Assembly (NCBI GenBank): GCA_031288745.1
Contig: JAITQT010000491.1
Span: 1 to 7,663 of the forward strand
Reading direction: 5' to 3'
Length of the DNA stretch: 7,663 bases
DNA from: Deltaproteobacteria bacterium
Lineage (GTDB): Bacteria; Desulfobacterota; Desulfarculia; Adiutricales; Adiutricaceae
Shown here: in pieces, positions 1-6,631 of the stretch
Position numbering within the stretch: the first letter of the stretch is position 1
How the letters are laid out: each line of letters begins with the position of its first letter
Translations under genes and position numbers: made by a program
Notes under the pieces: model-generated
Database searches by the model: none
Seen by the model: the letters and a program-made list of their open reading frames with translations, nothing else
What the model was told of the DNA's origin: nothing

Positions 1-142
1 GACTCAGTTTTACTTCGATAACCCAGACTTGGTCACCCCACTCAACGATAAAGTCAGATCTTCCGATGTTCCCATGTTCCTCCGCCCGAAAGTTTAAGCC
101 GCAGGCGTAGAAAAGAGTACATATTTCAGGCTGTGCATTCTG
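1..142 (-). pseudogene. Remnant of a PD-(D/E)XK nuclease-family protein (DUF1703-like C-terminal part), cut by window edge
   Basis: Reading leftward from position 142, 47 codons stay open to the window edge. They encode a recognisable stretch: FYACGLNFRAEE, then GRSDFIVEW, then QVWVIEVKLS. This matches the pattern of the PD-(D/E)XK nuclease domain found at the C-terminus of the DUF1703 / AAA-ATPase-like family: an acidic residue in strand 1 (AEE), the G-R-x-D motif, and the E-x-K motif (EVK). The frame is closed just upstream by a TAA at 143-145, and no ATG, GTG or TTG start occurs in frame. The rest of the protein (normally an N-terminal ATPase-like part of several hundred residues) is not visible upstream. 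I infer a 5'-truncated, dead gene, although its 3' part lies outside the window. Family recognition is by motif only. Confidence 0.55.
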
Positions 143-227
143 TTACCTAGGCTGCCTTAGCCAGTTGAGGAGCCACCGTCTAAGCTAGGGGGAGGAATCA
201 GTCTGAAAGGAATAGCTTTATATTATT

Positions 228-266
228 TAAATTTTGCAAACTAAGATTTTATGTAAGCAAAATTTA
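228..266. repeat. 10-bp perfect inverted repeat (AT-rich stem-loop)
   Basis: TAAATTTTGC at 228-237 is the exact reverse complement of GCAAAATTTA at 257-266, with a 19-nt loop. No T-run follows on either strand, so it is not a convincing intrinsic terminator. It could be an operator-like palindrome, a decayed element end, or chance in AT-rich DNA. Confidence 0.45.
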
Positions 267-396
267 GGAATATAATTGGGTACTAGTTATAGAGATTTAA
301 CCAACTCGCCTAGAACTCTGGCATGAAAACAAGATTAAAACCTAAATACGCCTTTTATTCCAACCCTGAAGGGCAATATTTTACAGCGCTTAAGAT

Positions 397-417
397 AAAT
401 TATTTTTATGATAATTT
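397..417 (-). terminator. Possible weak terminator after the M48-like gene
   Basis: Directly after the TAA stop (418-420) of the M48-like gene, AAATTAT (397-403) and ATAATTT (411-417) can pair across a 7-nt loop. The stem is entirely A-T and no clean T-run follows in the minus direction. It is positioned like a terminator, but the structure is weak. Confidence 0.2.
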
Positions 418-1680
418 TTAGTGTATAATTTTTTCTTCCTTTTTTTCAATATCTTCTTTCAGACTCTCGTTAAGATTAGCTAAATTATCTTTCGAAGAGA
501 ATTCGCTATCCTGGCCTTGAAAGTTCTTAAGGCTTTTCGACTTCGAAGCTCTTAATTCCTTACGCTCTCGTAAAAGGCTTTTGCTTTGGAGGTTAGAAGA
601 TAAGAGTTCATCAGCACCGGCCCAATCGGTAAATAAAACCCATCGCCAACCTCGCTTAGCCGCTAATAAATTTTTTTCCGCTAGTAACCTTATGACCGCG
701 GCCATGGCCTTTTCATCGCCAGTAGCCAAAACGGCCCCCTGGTTAAGTTTTACGATAAAGAGGCGGTTAAACAAGTTTTCGGCCAAATTAGAAAAAAGAA
801 CGGAAAACCAGGCCCCTAAGAGGGCTAGGGGTACTAATCCAGGACCTATTTTAAATGGGTAACTGAGAAAAAAAAAGCCTAAAGCGATAAGAGAAACGAA
901 GGCGCTGGGTACGGCTAGGGCTAAGGTTGATAGGCGCAAAAATAAACGATAGCGGTCGAGCTTAACGTATTTAGCTAAATAGGCCCATACGACGCTTATC
1001 TTTAAGGCTTCGCTAGAAAGAAAATTAATTGAACTCTTAGGGATAACCAAGATGCGGCCCAAAAAAAACGGTAGCTTTATTCCTGGCCAGAAGCAATGGC
1101 TAACCTTAAGCTGTTCGAAGGGTGAGTTATCATTAAACAACGGGGCTACTTGAGGAGGAAAAAAACTTACTTTTTCAAAGGGCGGCCATTCGACAAGGCT
1201 GCGACAGATTAAGCGATTTTTTACAAAGCAATAGGCTAAATAACTTCCCCAGACTAAAGCTAATAAAGTGGTCCCAAAAAACAAGAGCCGATCGGTAATT
1301 AAAAAATTAAAAATAAGCCAAGAGGCCAGCCATAAAAGGGCCCATAAAGCTAGCCAAGGGCCAAAAGCCCCCCTAAACTTTATCAGAAAAGGGCGGCTAT
1401 CTAAACCAAAATCTTTTCTAAGCGTCGACCTTAAAGCAAGCCTAGGACAGACGCTTAGGGCCAAGACTAAAGAGGCTGGCCCCCAGGCTAATAAATTATA
1501 AGGAAAAGGCCCTTTAATTTGACCAAATAGAGAGGCTAAATATTGAGCTAAGCCTACGGCCAAAGAAAGGATAACTAATAATTCTATTAGTCGCCCGCAA
1601 ACTATTAGCCCCGCATCTAATAAAGAATAAACTTCGGCTTTTTCGCTATTTTTTACTTTACGCTCTATAAATTTAAACAT
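418..1680 (-). CDS. Degenerate M48/Ste24-like membrane protein lacking the HExxH zinc motif
   Basis: A 420-residue integral membrane protein. The start is taken at ATG 1680 because GGGGAG (1690-1685) sits 4 nt upstream; a TTG 15 nt further up would overlap that site. Hydrophobic segments fall at about residues 22-48, 62-78, 105-127, 131-153, 248-274 and 278-298. The order resembles M48 CAAX-protease-type peptidases: an FGLDSRPF motif (91-98) before a membrane segment, a GRILVIP strand (208-214), then SSEALK leading into the place where HExxH should be. Here that place reads AYLAK (233-237), so both histidines and the catalytic glutamate are absent. Downstream, SNLAENLFNRLF (297-308) aligns with the S-x-x-x-E-x-x-A-D-R-F region: the glutamate ligand is kept (E301) but the aspartate is N305. 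The tail from about 365 on is polar, Lys/Ser/Glu-rich and probably disordered. I infer a non-proteolytic homologue; fold assignment is from pattern only. The gene lies downstream of the response regulator, now separated from it by element copy 1. Confidence 0.6.
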   Translation of the reverse strand: MFKFIERKVKNSEKAEVYSLLDAGLIVCGRLIELLVILSLAVGLAQYLASLFGQIKGPFPYNLLAWGPASLVLALSVCPRLALRSTLRKDFGLDSRPFLIKFRGAFGPWLALWALLWLASWLIFNFLITDRLLFFGTTLLALVWGSYLAYCFVKNRLICRSLVEWPPFEKVSFFPPQVAPLFNDNSPFEQLKVSHCFWPGIKLPFFLGRILVIPKSSINFLSSEALKISVVWAYLAKYVKLDRYRLFLRLSTLALAVPSAFVSLIALGFFFLSYPFKIGPGLVPLALLGAWFSVLFSNLAENLFNRLFIVKLNQGAVLATGDEKAMAAVIRLLAEKNLLAAKRGWRWVLFTDWAGADELLSSNLQSKSLLRERKELRASKSKSLKNFQGQDSEFSSKDNLANLNESLKEDIEKKEEKIIH

Positions 1681-1684
1681 TACT

Positions 1685-1690
1685 CTCCCC
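1685..1690 (-). promoter_or_regulatory. Ribosome binding site that sets the M48-like start
   Basis: GGGGAG on the minus strand lies 4 nt before ATG 1680. It overlaps the codons that follow an alternative upstream TTG (1695), which argues for the ATG. It survived the insertion of element copy 1 only about 30 bp upstream. Confidence 0.6.
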
Positions 1691-1710
1691 GCCAAAGCTT
1701 CAGACGTTTA

Positions 1711-1718
1711 TATTAAGC
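1711..1718. repeat. Target-site duplication of element copy 1, left copy
   Basis: TATTAAGC immediately left of the element is identical to 2004-2011 immediately right of it. Read on the minus strand (GCTTAATA), this copy still carries the ghost of the response regulator's last Ala codon and TAA stop. Confidence 0.85.
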
Positions 1719-2003
1719 GTAACCGTTCACCAAATCTTTTTTCCCCACGTTACGGCTAGTAGCGACTTTAAAGTTGTAATTGAGTTTTAGCATACCCTTA
1801 AGAGCTTAACAATAGTTCTTTTGAGGTTTCTACTTAGCTCGGTGCTCCAACCATATATTTTAACTTGGATTATTGTTAAAATTACTAAGCTCCTATAGGG
1901 GGCTACAATGTTGCGGTACGTGTCTTCCCTTTCAATAGGCTTGGCACCGCAACGTTCTCTCTTGTGAACGGGCCCTTAAACGTTCACATTGGTGAACGGA
2001 CAC
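1719..2003 (-). mobile_element. MITE-like element, copy 1 (285 bp, non-autonomous)
   Basis: This element is the inverted counterpart of 6820-7077. From 1719 to about 1957 the two copies differ by roughly 19 substitutions and one single-base indel over about 240 positions (by eye, about 92% identity). In the minus orientation it begins GTGTCCGTTCAC and ends GTGAACGGTTAC, giving 12-bp imperfect terminal inverted repeats. A second shared block, ACGTTGCGG, lies further inside each end. A perfect 8-bp TATTAAGC duplication brackets it, which is direct evidence of insertion. It encodes no transposase, so mobilisation in trans by an unseen IS is inferred. Duplications of 8-9 bp are typical of several IS families, including IS256, but the family cannot be fixed from this window. 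It sits between the response-regulator stop and the M48-like gene. Compared with copy 2 it has 28 extra bases at its regulator-side end and one base fewer internally. Confidence 0.85.
1951..1999. repeat. Tandem duplication of the terminal palindrome within copy 1
   Basis: The unit AACGTT..GTGAACGG occurs at 1951-1971 and again at 1979-1999, a period of 28 bp. The outer unit keeps a perfect CGTTCAC/GTGAACG stem. The inner one has one mismatch (GAGAACG). Copy 2 has a single unit (6824-6844), so this accounts for the length difference between copies. Confidence 0.7.
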
Positions 2004-2011
2004 TATTAAGC
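2004..2011. repeat. Target-site duplication of element copy 1, right copy
   Basis: TATTAAGC is identical to 1711-1718. It contains the in-use stop codon of the response-regulator gene (TAA on the minus strand at 2008-2006), so the element entered at the very end of that gene and the duplication restored its terminator codon. Confidence 0.85.
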
Positions 2012-3472
2012 TTTAGTCGCCTCGGGTAAAGACCGTGGGTCGGGGCCATCTAAAGAGTATAGGCCTATCTTAGTTATCAAGGCCCTACGGCTGAGCCCTA
2101 AGATCTCGGCCGACCTCGTTCTATTGCCGCTTTGCTCGGCTAAGACTCGCCCGATTATCTCTCGCTCAGTTAATTGGGTTACATTTTTAAGGGCCATTTT
2201 CAAATCAGTCCAATCTTTTGGGAGTCGCAAAACCAAATCATCCCCTCCCTCGGCATGCTGGACGATAAAAGGGTCGGCATCTACGCCAAAAGGGAGATCC
2301 TCTGGGCCAATGACCGCCCCGTCGCTCATAATAGCTGCCTGCTCAAGCACATTTTTAAGCGCCCTAACGTTACCGCCAAAGGTTTGGGCGCACATGAGCC
2401 GAATAGCTGCTGGGGATAATTTTTTAGGGGCCAATTGATTTTTTTTTACGGCCAAGGCCAAAAAATGAGAAGCTAAGACCGGGATGTCCTCGCGCCTCTC
2501 CCTAAGGGGCGGCATCTTTAAGCGAACCACATTGAGGCGATAGTAAAGATCTTCTCTAAAACGGCCCTGGGCCACTTCTTCGGAGAGATCTTTGTTGGTG
2601 GCGGCAACTACTCTTAAATCAACCTTACGCGGGACATTTTCCCCCACTCTCTTAACTTCCTCTTCCTGGAGCACCCGTAAGAGCTTTACTTGCATCTCCA
2701 AAGGCAGCTCACTAACCTCGTCTAAAAATAAGGTCCCCCCGTCGGCCTCGGCCACCAACCCGACCTTGGCCTTATCGGCCCCGGTGAAAGCCCCTTTGAC
2801 GTAGCCAAAGAACTCACTCTCCATGAGATTTTGAGGAATTGCTCCACAATTTACGGCCACAAATGGTTTATCGCTCCTAGGGCCGTTTTGATGAATCGAA
2901 CGGGCGGCTAGCTCTTTACCGGTACCGCTCTCCCCGGTTATGAGGACGGTCGCTTTCGTTTCGGCAACTTTAGCGATAATATCAAAGACCCTAGTCATAG
3001 CCGGGCTCTGGCCCAAAAAAACCGAGGCGTCGCTCCTAAGCCCGATTTCTTTTTTTAGGCGCTTATTTTCATTAACTAACCTTCCTCGCTCTAAGGCTTT
3101 TTCCAAAACGATAACGATTTCTTCTTCATTAAACGGTTTAGCTATGTAGTCGTAAGCCCCTTCTTTCATAGCTTTGATGGCTGTATCTACCGAAGCGAAA
3201 GCGGTAACCATAATTACTAAAGTATCTGAGGCCACGTCTCTAAGTTTGGCCAATAGCCCTAAGCCGTCCATTTCGGGCATGTTAAGATCGGTAAAGACCA
3301 CGTCAAAACTTTCACGTTCCACCGCGCTCAAGGCTTCGGCCCCGGAAGCAGCCGTACGGCACGAGTAGCCCCTTTTACCGAGCATAATGCTCATGATCTT
3401 TCTAATATGCTCTTCGTCGTCAACGATGAGCACTTTACCTAAGACATTATCACTAGATTGGGCCTGACTCAA
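2006..3472 (-). CDS. NtrC-family sigma-54-dependent response regulator
   Basis: A 488-residue transcriptional activator with the three classic domains. The receiver (about 12-128) has acidic pocket D18/D19, phosphoacceptor D62 in the sequence TDLNMPEMDG, T90 and K112. The AAA+ domain (about 152-390) has Walker A GESGTGKE (180-187), GAFTGA (227-232) for sigma-54 contact, Walker B TLFLDE (247-252) and sensor II GNVR (367-370). A Fis-type helix-turn-helix (about 434-474) includes the GNRTRSAEILGLSRRAL stretch. An intact GAFTGA means it should remodel sigma-54 holoenzyme, using ATP, once phosphorylated by the adjacent kinase. It starts on TTG at 3472, which overlaps the kinase stop codon (TTGA) and has GGAGG 6 nt upstream; this indicates translational coupling. 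The usual WPGNVREL is FGGNVRAL here, a mild oddity. Target genes are unknown; its own NtrC, ZraR or AtoC-type identity cannot be fixed. Confidence 0.92.
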   Translation of the reverse strand: MSQAQSSDNVLGKVLIVDDEEHIRKIMSIMLGKRGYSCRTAASGAEALSAVERESFDVVFTDLNMPEMDGLGLLAKLRDVASDTLVIMVTAFASVDTAIKAMKEGAYDYIAKPFNEEEIVIVLEKALERGRLVNENKRLKKEIGLRSDASVFLGQSPAMTRVFDIIAKVAETKATVLITGESGTGKELAARSIHQNGPRSDKPFVAVNCGAIPQNLMESEFFGYVKGAFTGADKAKVGLVAEADGGTLFLDEVSELPLEMQVKLLRVLQEEEVKRVGENVPRKVDLRVVAATNKDLSEEVAQGRFREDLYYRLNVVRLKMPPLRERREDIPVLASHFLALAVKKNQLAPKKLSPAAIRLMCAQTFGGNVRALKNVLEQAAIMSDGAVIGPEDLPFGVDADPFIVQHAEGGDDLVLRLPKDWTDLKMALKNVTQLTEREIIGRVLAEQSGNRTRSAEILGLSRRALITKIGLYSLDGPDPRSLPEATKA

Positions 3473-5253
3473 TTATTGCCTCCCTCAGGCCATCTTATGG
3501 TAAAGCGGGCCCCGCGCCCCTCCAATGATTTAAGCTCTAATCTTCCGCGGTAGCTATCGACAATCCTTTGACAGATAGCCAGCCCTAGGCCCGTGCCTTG
3601 TCCAGGGGCCTTGGTGGTGAAAAAGGGATCAAAGGCCCTTTTAATCACTTCGTTAGACATGCCCGGGCCGTTATCGCTTAGAATCATTAAAACGTAAACA
3701 GCCTCACGGTTAAGTTCTATAGTAAAGACCGGAGGCGGCTCAGTCTGCTCGCTCATAGCCTGGGCGGCGTTCATGGCGATGATAACTATTACCTGGGCCA
3801 AATGATCTCTATCCATGTTCACTAGATGAGGTCCGTTTTCAAGATCTAAGCGGTAGACCACCTTAATTCGGCCAAAGGTTCTTTGCCCTTCGAGCATACC
3901 CATGATTTTGGGCACGTGCTGGGCTAAGTCTAAAGTTTCGGAAAGACCCTTGGAAGGCCTTGAGTAATCAAGTAATTCCCTTAGGATCTTTTGTATCCTC
4001 TCCGTTTGATTGAGGATGGCCGTTAGATACTCGCGCCTCTCCCCGTCGTCCTCCACACCGGCCCCTAAGATTTGAGCGTAGCCGGAAATGGCTGAGAGAG
4101 GATTTCCGACCTCGTGGGCCACCCCGGCGGCCAAAAGCCCTATTGAGGCCAATTTTTCGCTATGAAGGAGTTGACGCTCTAGTTGCCTCCTTTCAGTTAA
4201 ATCACTAACCACCAACATCCACGATTCGAGCGCTTCTCCCTGAAGATCTTGGTCGGGCTCGACTTGATTAGAATCGCTTAAATCATCCTGGCCAGATTTA
4301 TCGCCCCGGCCCTTAAAGCCGACGCTGGAAGTAGAAATAAGGACCGCTCGGCGCTCGCCAGCTGCGTTTAACAAGGTGGCTTCAATAATTTTATCGGCCG
4401 GAGGCGGGGACCCAGGGGCCCACTGGGCTAAAGAAAGAGTTTCCTCTAAAAAACCTCTAAACTCACGGCCTAGGAGTTCCTCTTTACTCCAACCCCACTG
4501 ACGGGCCTTACGATTGGAGTAAGTAATCCGCCCCTGGCAATCTAGGGTAAAAATAGCGTCGTTAGCTGTCTCTAAAAGCCTTTCAAGGTATTCTGAACTT
4601 TCTCTAGCCCTTTTCTCAGAGGCTATTAATTTTTGATTAATGCGGCTTAGATCATCAAAGAGTTGAACGTTGGAGAGGGCCGCCCCGGCTTGGTCGGCCA
4701 TGATGGAAAGCATGTGTTCGTTTTCAGGGCTAAAAGGAGAGACGGCCGGACGAGAGAGTATTAAAAGACCTAAAAAACGGCCTCGAACCATGAAGGGGGC
4801 TAAGAGGAGAGTTCTAGGCCCGTCGCCTTCATGCCCCAGGGGGTCACAGCTCCAATGGGCCTCCTCAATGGTCCGCAGACGATAATTTTCGCTCTCTCCA
4901 GGCAGGAGGCCAAGACTTTGCCAGTCAAAGGGGGCCCCTTGACTCTCCTCAAAGAACTTAAAATCCTCTCTATCAGCCCAATAAGCCGCCCTCACCTTTA
5001 GGCCGCCTCGCTCACTTCTGCCGTTATCGTTTAAAATTAAGCTTAAGCGATCGGCGGAGACCTCGTGGGCCACGGATACCATTAAGGCCGAGGCTAAAGA
5101 CTCAACCGTCATAGTGCTTCTTAATGCATCGCCAACCCGCCTGACTAGAGAAAGCTCTTCTAACTTTTGATCGTAGCGCTCGTAGATCTCAGTTAAGGTG
5201 CTTTTATAGATCTCTAGCTTAGCCTCGAGTTCGTCGAATCGCTTGTTATCCAT
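3469..5253 (-). CDS. Soluble GAF-PAS sensor histidine kinase
   Basis: A 594-residue kinase with no signal peptide or membrane span, so it should sense a cytoplasmic signal. Order: charged, probably coiled-coil start (1-45); GAF-like domain (about 46-200, including a GRFLGLLILSR strand); coiled linker (200-225); PAS domain (about 222-352, TANDAIFTLDCQGRITYSN); dimerisation/phosphoacceptor domain with H380 in GVAHEVGNPLSAISGY; and a complete HATPase domain with N-box N495 (MNAAQAM), G1 DNGPGM (527-532), F-box FDPFFTTK (541-548) and G2 GQGTGLGLA (551-559). A Gly/Asp/Ser/Gln-rich insertion (about 314-343) interrupts the PAS sheet. It should autophosphorylate on H380 and pass phosphate to D62 of the next gene's product, with which it overlaps by TTGA. 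The start is ATG 5253, with a weak GGAA about 9-10 nt upstream. The signal is unknown; proximity to purA hints at, but does not show, a link to nucleotide state. Confidence 0.92.
   Translation of the reverse strand: MDNKRFDELEAKLEIYKSTLTEIYERYDQKLEELSLVRRVGDALRSTMTVESLASALMVSVAHEVSADRLSLILNDNGRSERGGLKVRAAYWADREDFKFFEESQGAPFDWQSLGLLPGESENYRLRTIEEAHWSCDPLGHEGDGPRTLLLAPFMVRGRFLGLLILSRPAVSPFSPENEHMLSIMADQAGAALSNVQLFDDLSRINQKLIASEKRARESSEYLERLLETANDAIFTLDCQGRITYSNRKARQWGWSKEELLGREFRGFLEETLSLAQWAPGSPPPADKIIEATLLNAAGERRAVLISTSSVGFKGRGDKSGQDDLSDSNQVEPDQDLQGEALESWMLVVSDLTERRQLERQLLHSEKLASIGLLAAGVAHEVGNPLSAISGYAQILGAGVEDDGERREYLTAILNQTERIQKILRELLDYSRPSKGLSETLDLAQHVPKIMGMLEGQRTFGRIKVVYRLDLENGPHLVNMDRDHLAQVIVIIAMNAAQAMSEQTEPPPVFTIELNREAVYVLMILSDNGPGMSNEVIKRAFDPFFTTKAPGQGTGLGLAICQRIVDSYRGRLELKSLEGRGARFTIRWPEGGNN
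3479..3483 (-). promoter_or_regulatory. Ribosome binding site supporting the TTG start of the response regulator
   Basis: GGAGG on the minus strand lies inside the last codons of the kinase gene, 6 nt before TTG 3472. No ATG follows within the first residues of the receiver domain, so this TTG is the best start. Confidence 0.7.
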
Positions 5254-5279
5254 AAAATCAATTCCGATTTAAGGAACAA

Positions 5280-5315
5280 CGGTTTTACCGCTAAAGAGTT
5301 GCGCCAATAAGGCGC
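5280..5315 (-). other. Two short hairpins in the purA-kinase gap
   Basis: The 61-nt gap between the purA stop and the kinase ATG holds GCGCC-AATAA-GGCGC (5301-5315), which overlaps the purA TAG stop, and CGGT-TTT-ACCG (5280-5290). Neither is followed by a T-run in the minus direction, so full termination is unlikely. They could mark partial termination, RNA processing or 3'-end protection between purA and the kinase-regulator pair. Confidence 0.35.
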
Positions 5316-6622
5316 TAAACCGAACTGGGGAAAAAATCATGAAGCATTATTGTCTGATGGCGATCAGGTCCCACGGAAATCACTCCCGCCGGCACTCCCA
5401 CCAGTTCCGACAACCTATCGAGATAGCGCCTAACTGGGTCAGGTAGATCTCCAACTTTCGAGGCCTTAGTGATATCTTGATCAAAACCGGGAAAGGTCTC
5501 GTAAATAGGCTCGGCCTGGGAAAGTGACGCTAAAGAAGCTGGCACATAGTCTATTTTTTCTTTATTGAGCATATAGTGAGTGGCAATTTTAATCTCTGGA
5601 AGACCACGCAGCACGTCTAATTTAGTGATGGCTAAGCGATCGATTCCGCAAAGTTCCACGCTGTTTTTTACTAGCACTGCGTCTAGCCAGCCGCAGCGCC
5701 TGGGGCGACCGGTGGTAGTGCCATATTCGTTTCCGTTTTTTCTTAGCCTATCGCCTGCGGTGCCTTTTATCTCCGTAGGAAACGGACCCTCGCCTACCCG
5801 GCTAGTATAAGCTTTAACTAAACCTAGAACACTATCTAAAAGCTTAGGGCAAAGACCCGAGCCCACGCTAACCCCTCCGGCGGTGGGGTTAGAGCTTGTA
5901 ACAAAGGGATAGGTGCCGTGGTCAATATCGAGCTGAACGCCCTGAGCCCCTTCAAATAAGATGTTTCGTCCTTCCTTGGCCGCCTGGTTAATGATTTGGA
6001 AGGTATCGACGATAAAAGCTTTAAACTGGTTAGCCCAATTTTCAACTAATTCCATCAAGGAATCAATACTAAAAGAAGAGCTGCGGTATAGGCCGACCAA
6101 GAGGCAGTTTTTTTCCACCAAGACCCTTTCTAGCCTCTGACGAAATAGTTTCAGATTTAACAGATCGCCCATTCTTAGCCCCAAGCGAGAGGCCTTATCT
6201 TCGTAGGCTGGACCAATGCCCCGTCCAGTGGTCCCAATTCTATGATCGCCTTGGGCCGCAATACTTTCCCTCGCCTGGTCCAGGGCTTTATGGTAAGGCA
6301 AGATGATGTGGGCTTTTTCGCTTATTTTAAGATTTTTCGGGCTAATAAAAACGCCACGAGCCCTTAACTTAGCCATTTCTTCCAAAAGCACTTGAGGGTC
6401 CACAACCACGCCAGAGGCAATGACCGCAGTCTTGTCGGGGTGGAGTATGCCCGAGGGCACCAAGTGAAGGGCATAGGTTTGACCGTCGACCACTAAAGTG
6501 TGCCCGGCGTTGTTGCCGCCTTGAAAACGAACCACGACCGAGGCCTTCTCGGTCAAAAGATCGACTATCTTCCCTTTGCCTTCGTCGCCCCACTGAGTCC
6601 CGATAACCGCCAAATTCGTCAT
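5315..6622 (-). CDS. purA: Adenylosuccinate synthetase
   Basis: A 435-residue PurA, close to the usual bacterial length. It joins aspartate to IMP using GTP to make adenylosuccinate, the first committed step to AMP, in the cytosol. Diagnostic motifs are all present: N-terminal GTQWGDEGKGK with the catalytic D13, NNAGHT with H41, the IMP-binding TTGRGIGPAYEDK (131-143), EGAQG (224-228), TTTGRPRRCGW (302-312), TKLD (333-336) for guanine recognition, and SVGPDR (416-421) near the C-terminus. I chose ATG 6622 rather than the in-frame upstream start at 6655: it gives the canonical MTNLAVIGTQWGDEG beginning and has GGAG 5 nt upstream. The gene is followed after 61 nt by the kinase on the same strand. 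It looks intact and functional. Confidence 0.97.
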   Translation of the reverse strand: MTNLAVIGTQWGDEGKGKIVDLLTEKASVVVRFQGGNNAGHTLVVDGQTYALHLVPSGILHPDKTAVIASGVVVDPQVLLEEMAKLRARGVFISPKNLKISEKAHIILPYHKALDQARESIAAQGDHRIGTTGRGIGPAYEDKASRLGLRMGDLLNLKLFRQRLERVLVEKNCLLVGLYRSSSFSIDSLMELVENWANQFKAFIVDTFQIINQAAKEGRNILFEGAQGVQLDIDHGTYPFVTSSNPTAGGVSVGSGLCPKLLDSVLGLVKAYTSRVGEGPFPTEIKGTAGDRLRKNGNEYGTTTGRPRRCGWLDAVLVKNSVELCGIDRLAITKLDVLRGLPEIKIATHYMLNKEKIDYVPASLASLSQAEPIYETFPGFDQDITKASKVGDLPDPVRRYLDRLSELVGVPAGVISVGPDRHQTIMLHDFFPSSV

Positions 6623-6627
6623 ACGAT

Positions 6628-6631
6628 CTCC
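6628..6631 (-). promoter_or_regulatory. Ribosome binding site that sets the purA start
   Basis: GGAG on the minus strand, 5 nt before ATG 6622. It lies inside the extra 11 codons that an upstream start would add, so those codons are probably untranslated leader. Confidence 0.7.

Larger units (their letters stand above)
143..417. other. Intergenic spacer without a recognisable gene
   Basis: This is the gap between the nuclease-family remnant and the 3' end of the M48-like gene. It has stops in all frames and gives no protein match I recognise. It turns strongly AT-rich from about 215. It holds one perfect 10-bp inverted repeat (228-266), a minor CCCT/AGGG hairpin near 364-373, and an AT stem just after the M48-like stop codon. 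It may include decayed upstream sequence of the nuclease-family gene, but I could not see it. Confidence 0.6.

Noticed and set aside
581..862. Plus-strand open frames overlapping the minus-strand genes (here and at several other places)
   Set aside because: They are antisense to well-supported genes, have no recognisable motifs, and their amino-acid composition reflects the opposite strand's codons.
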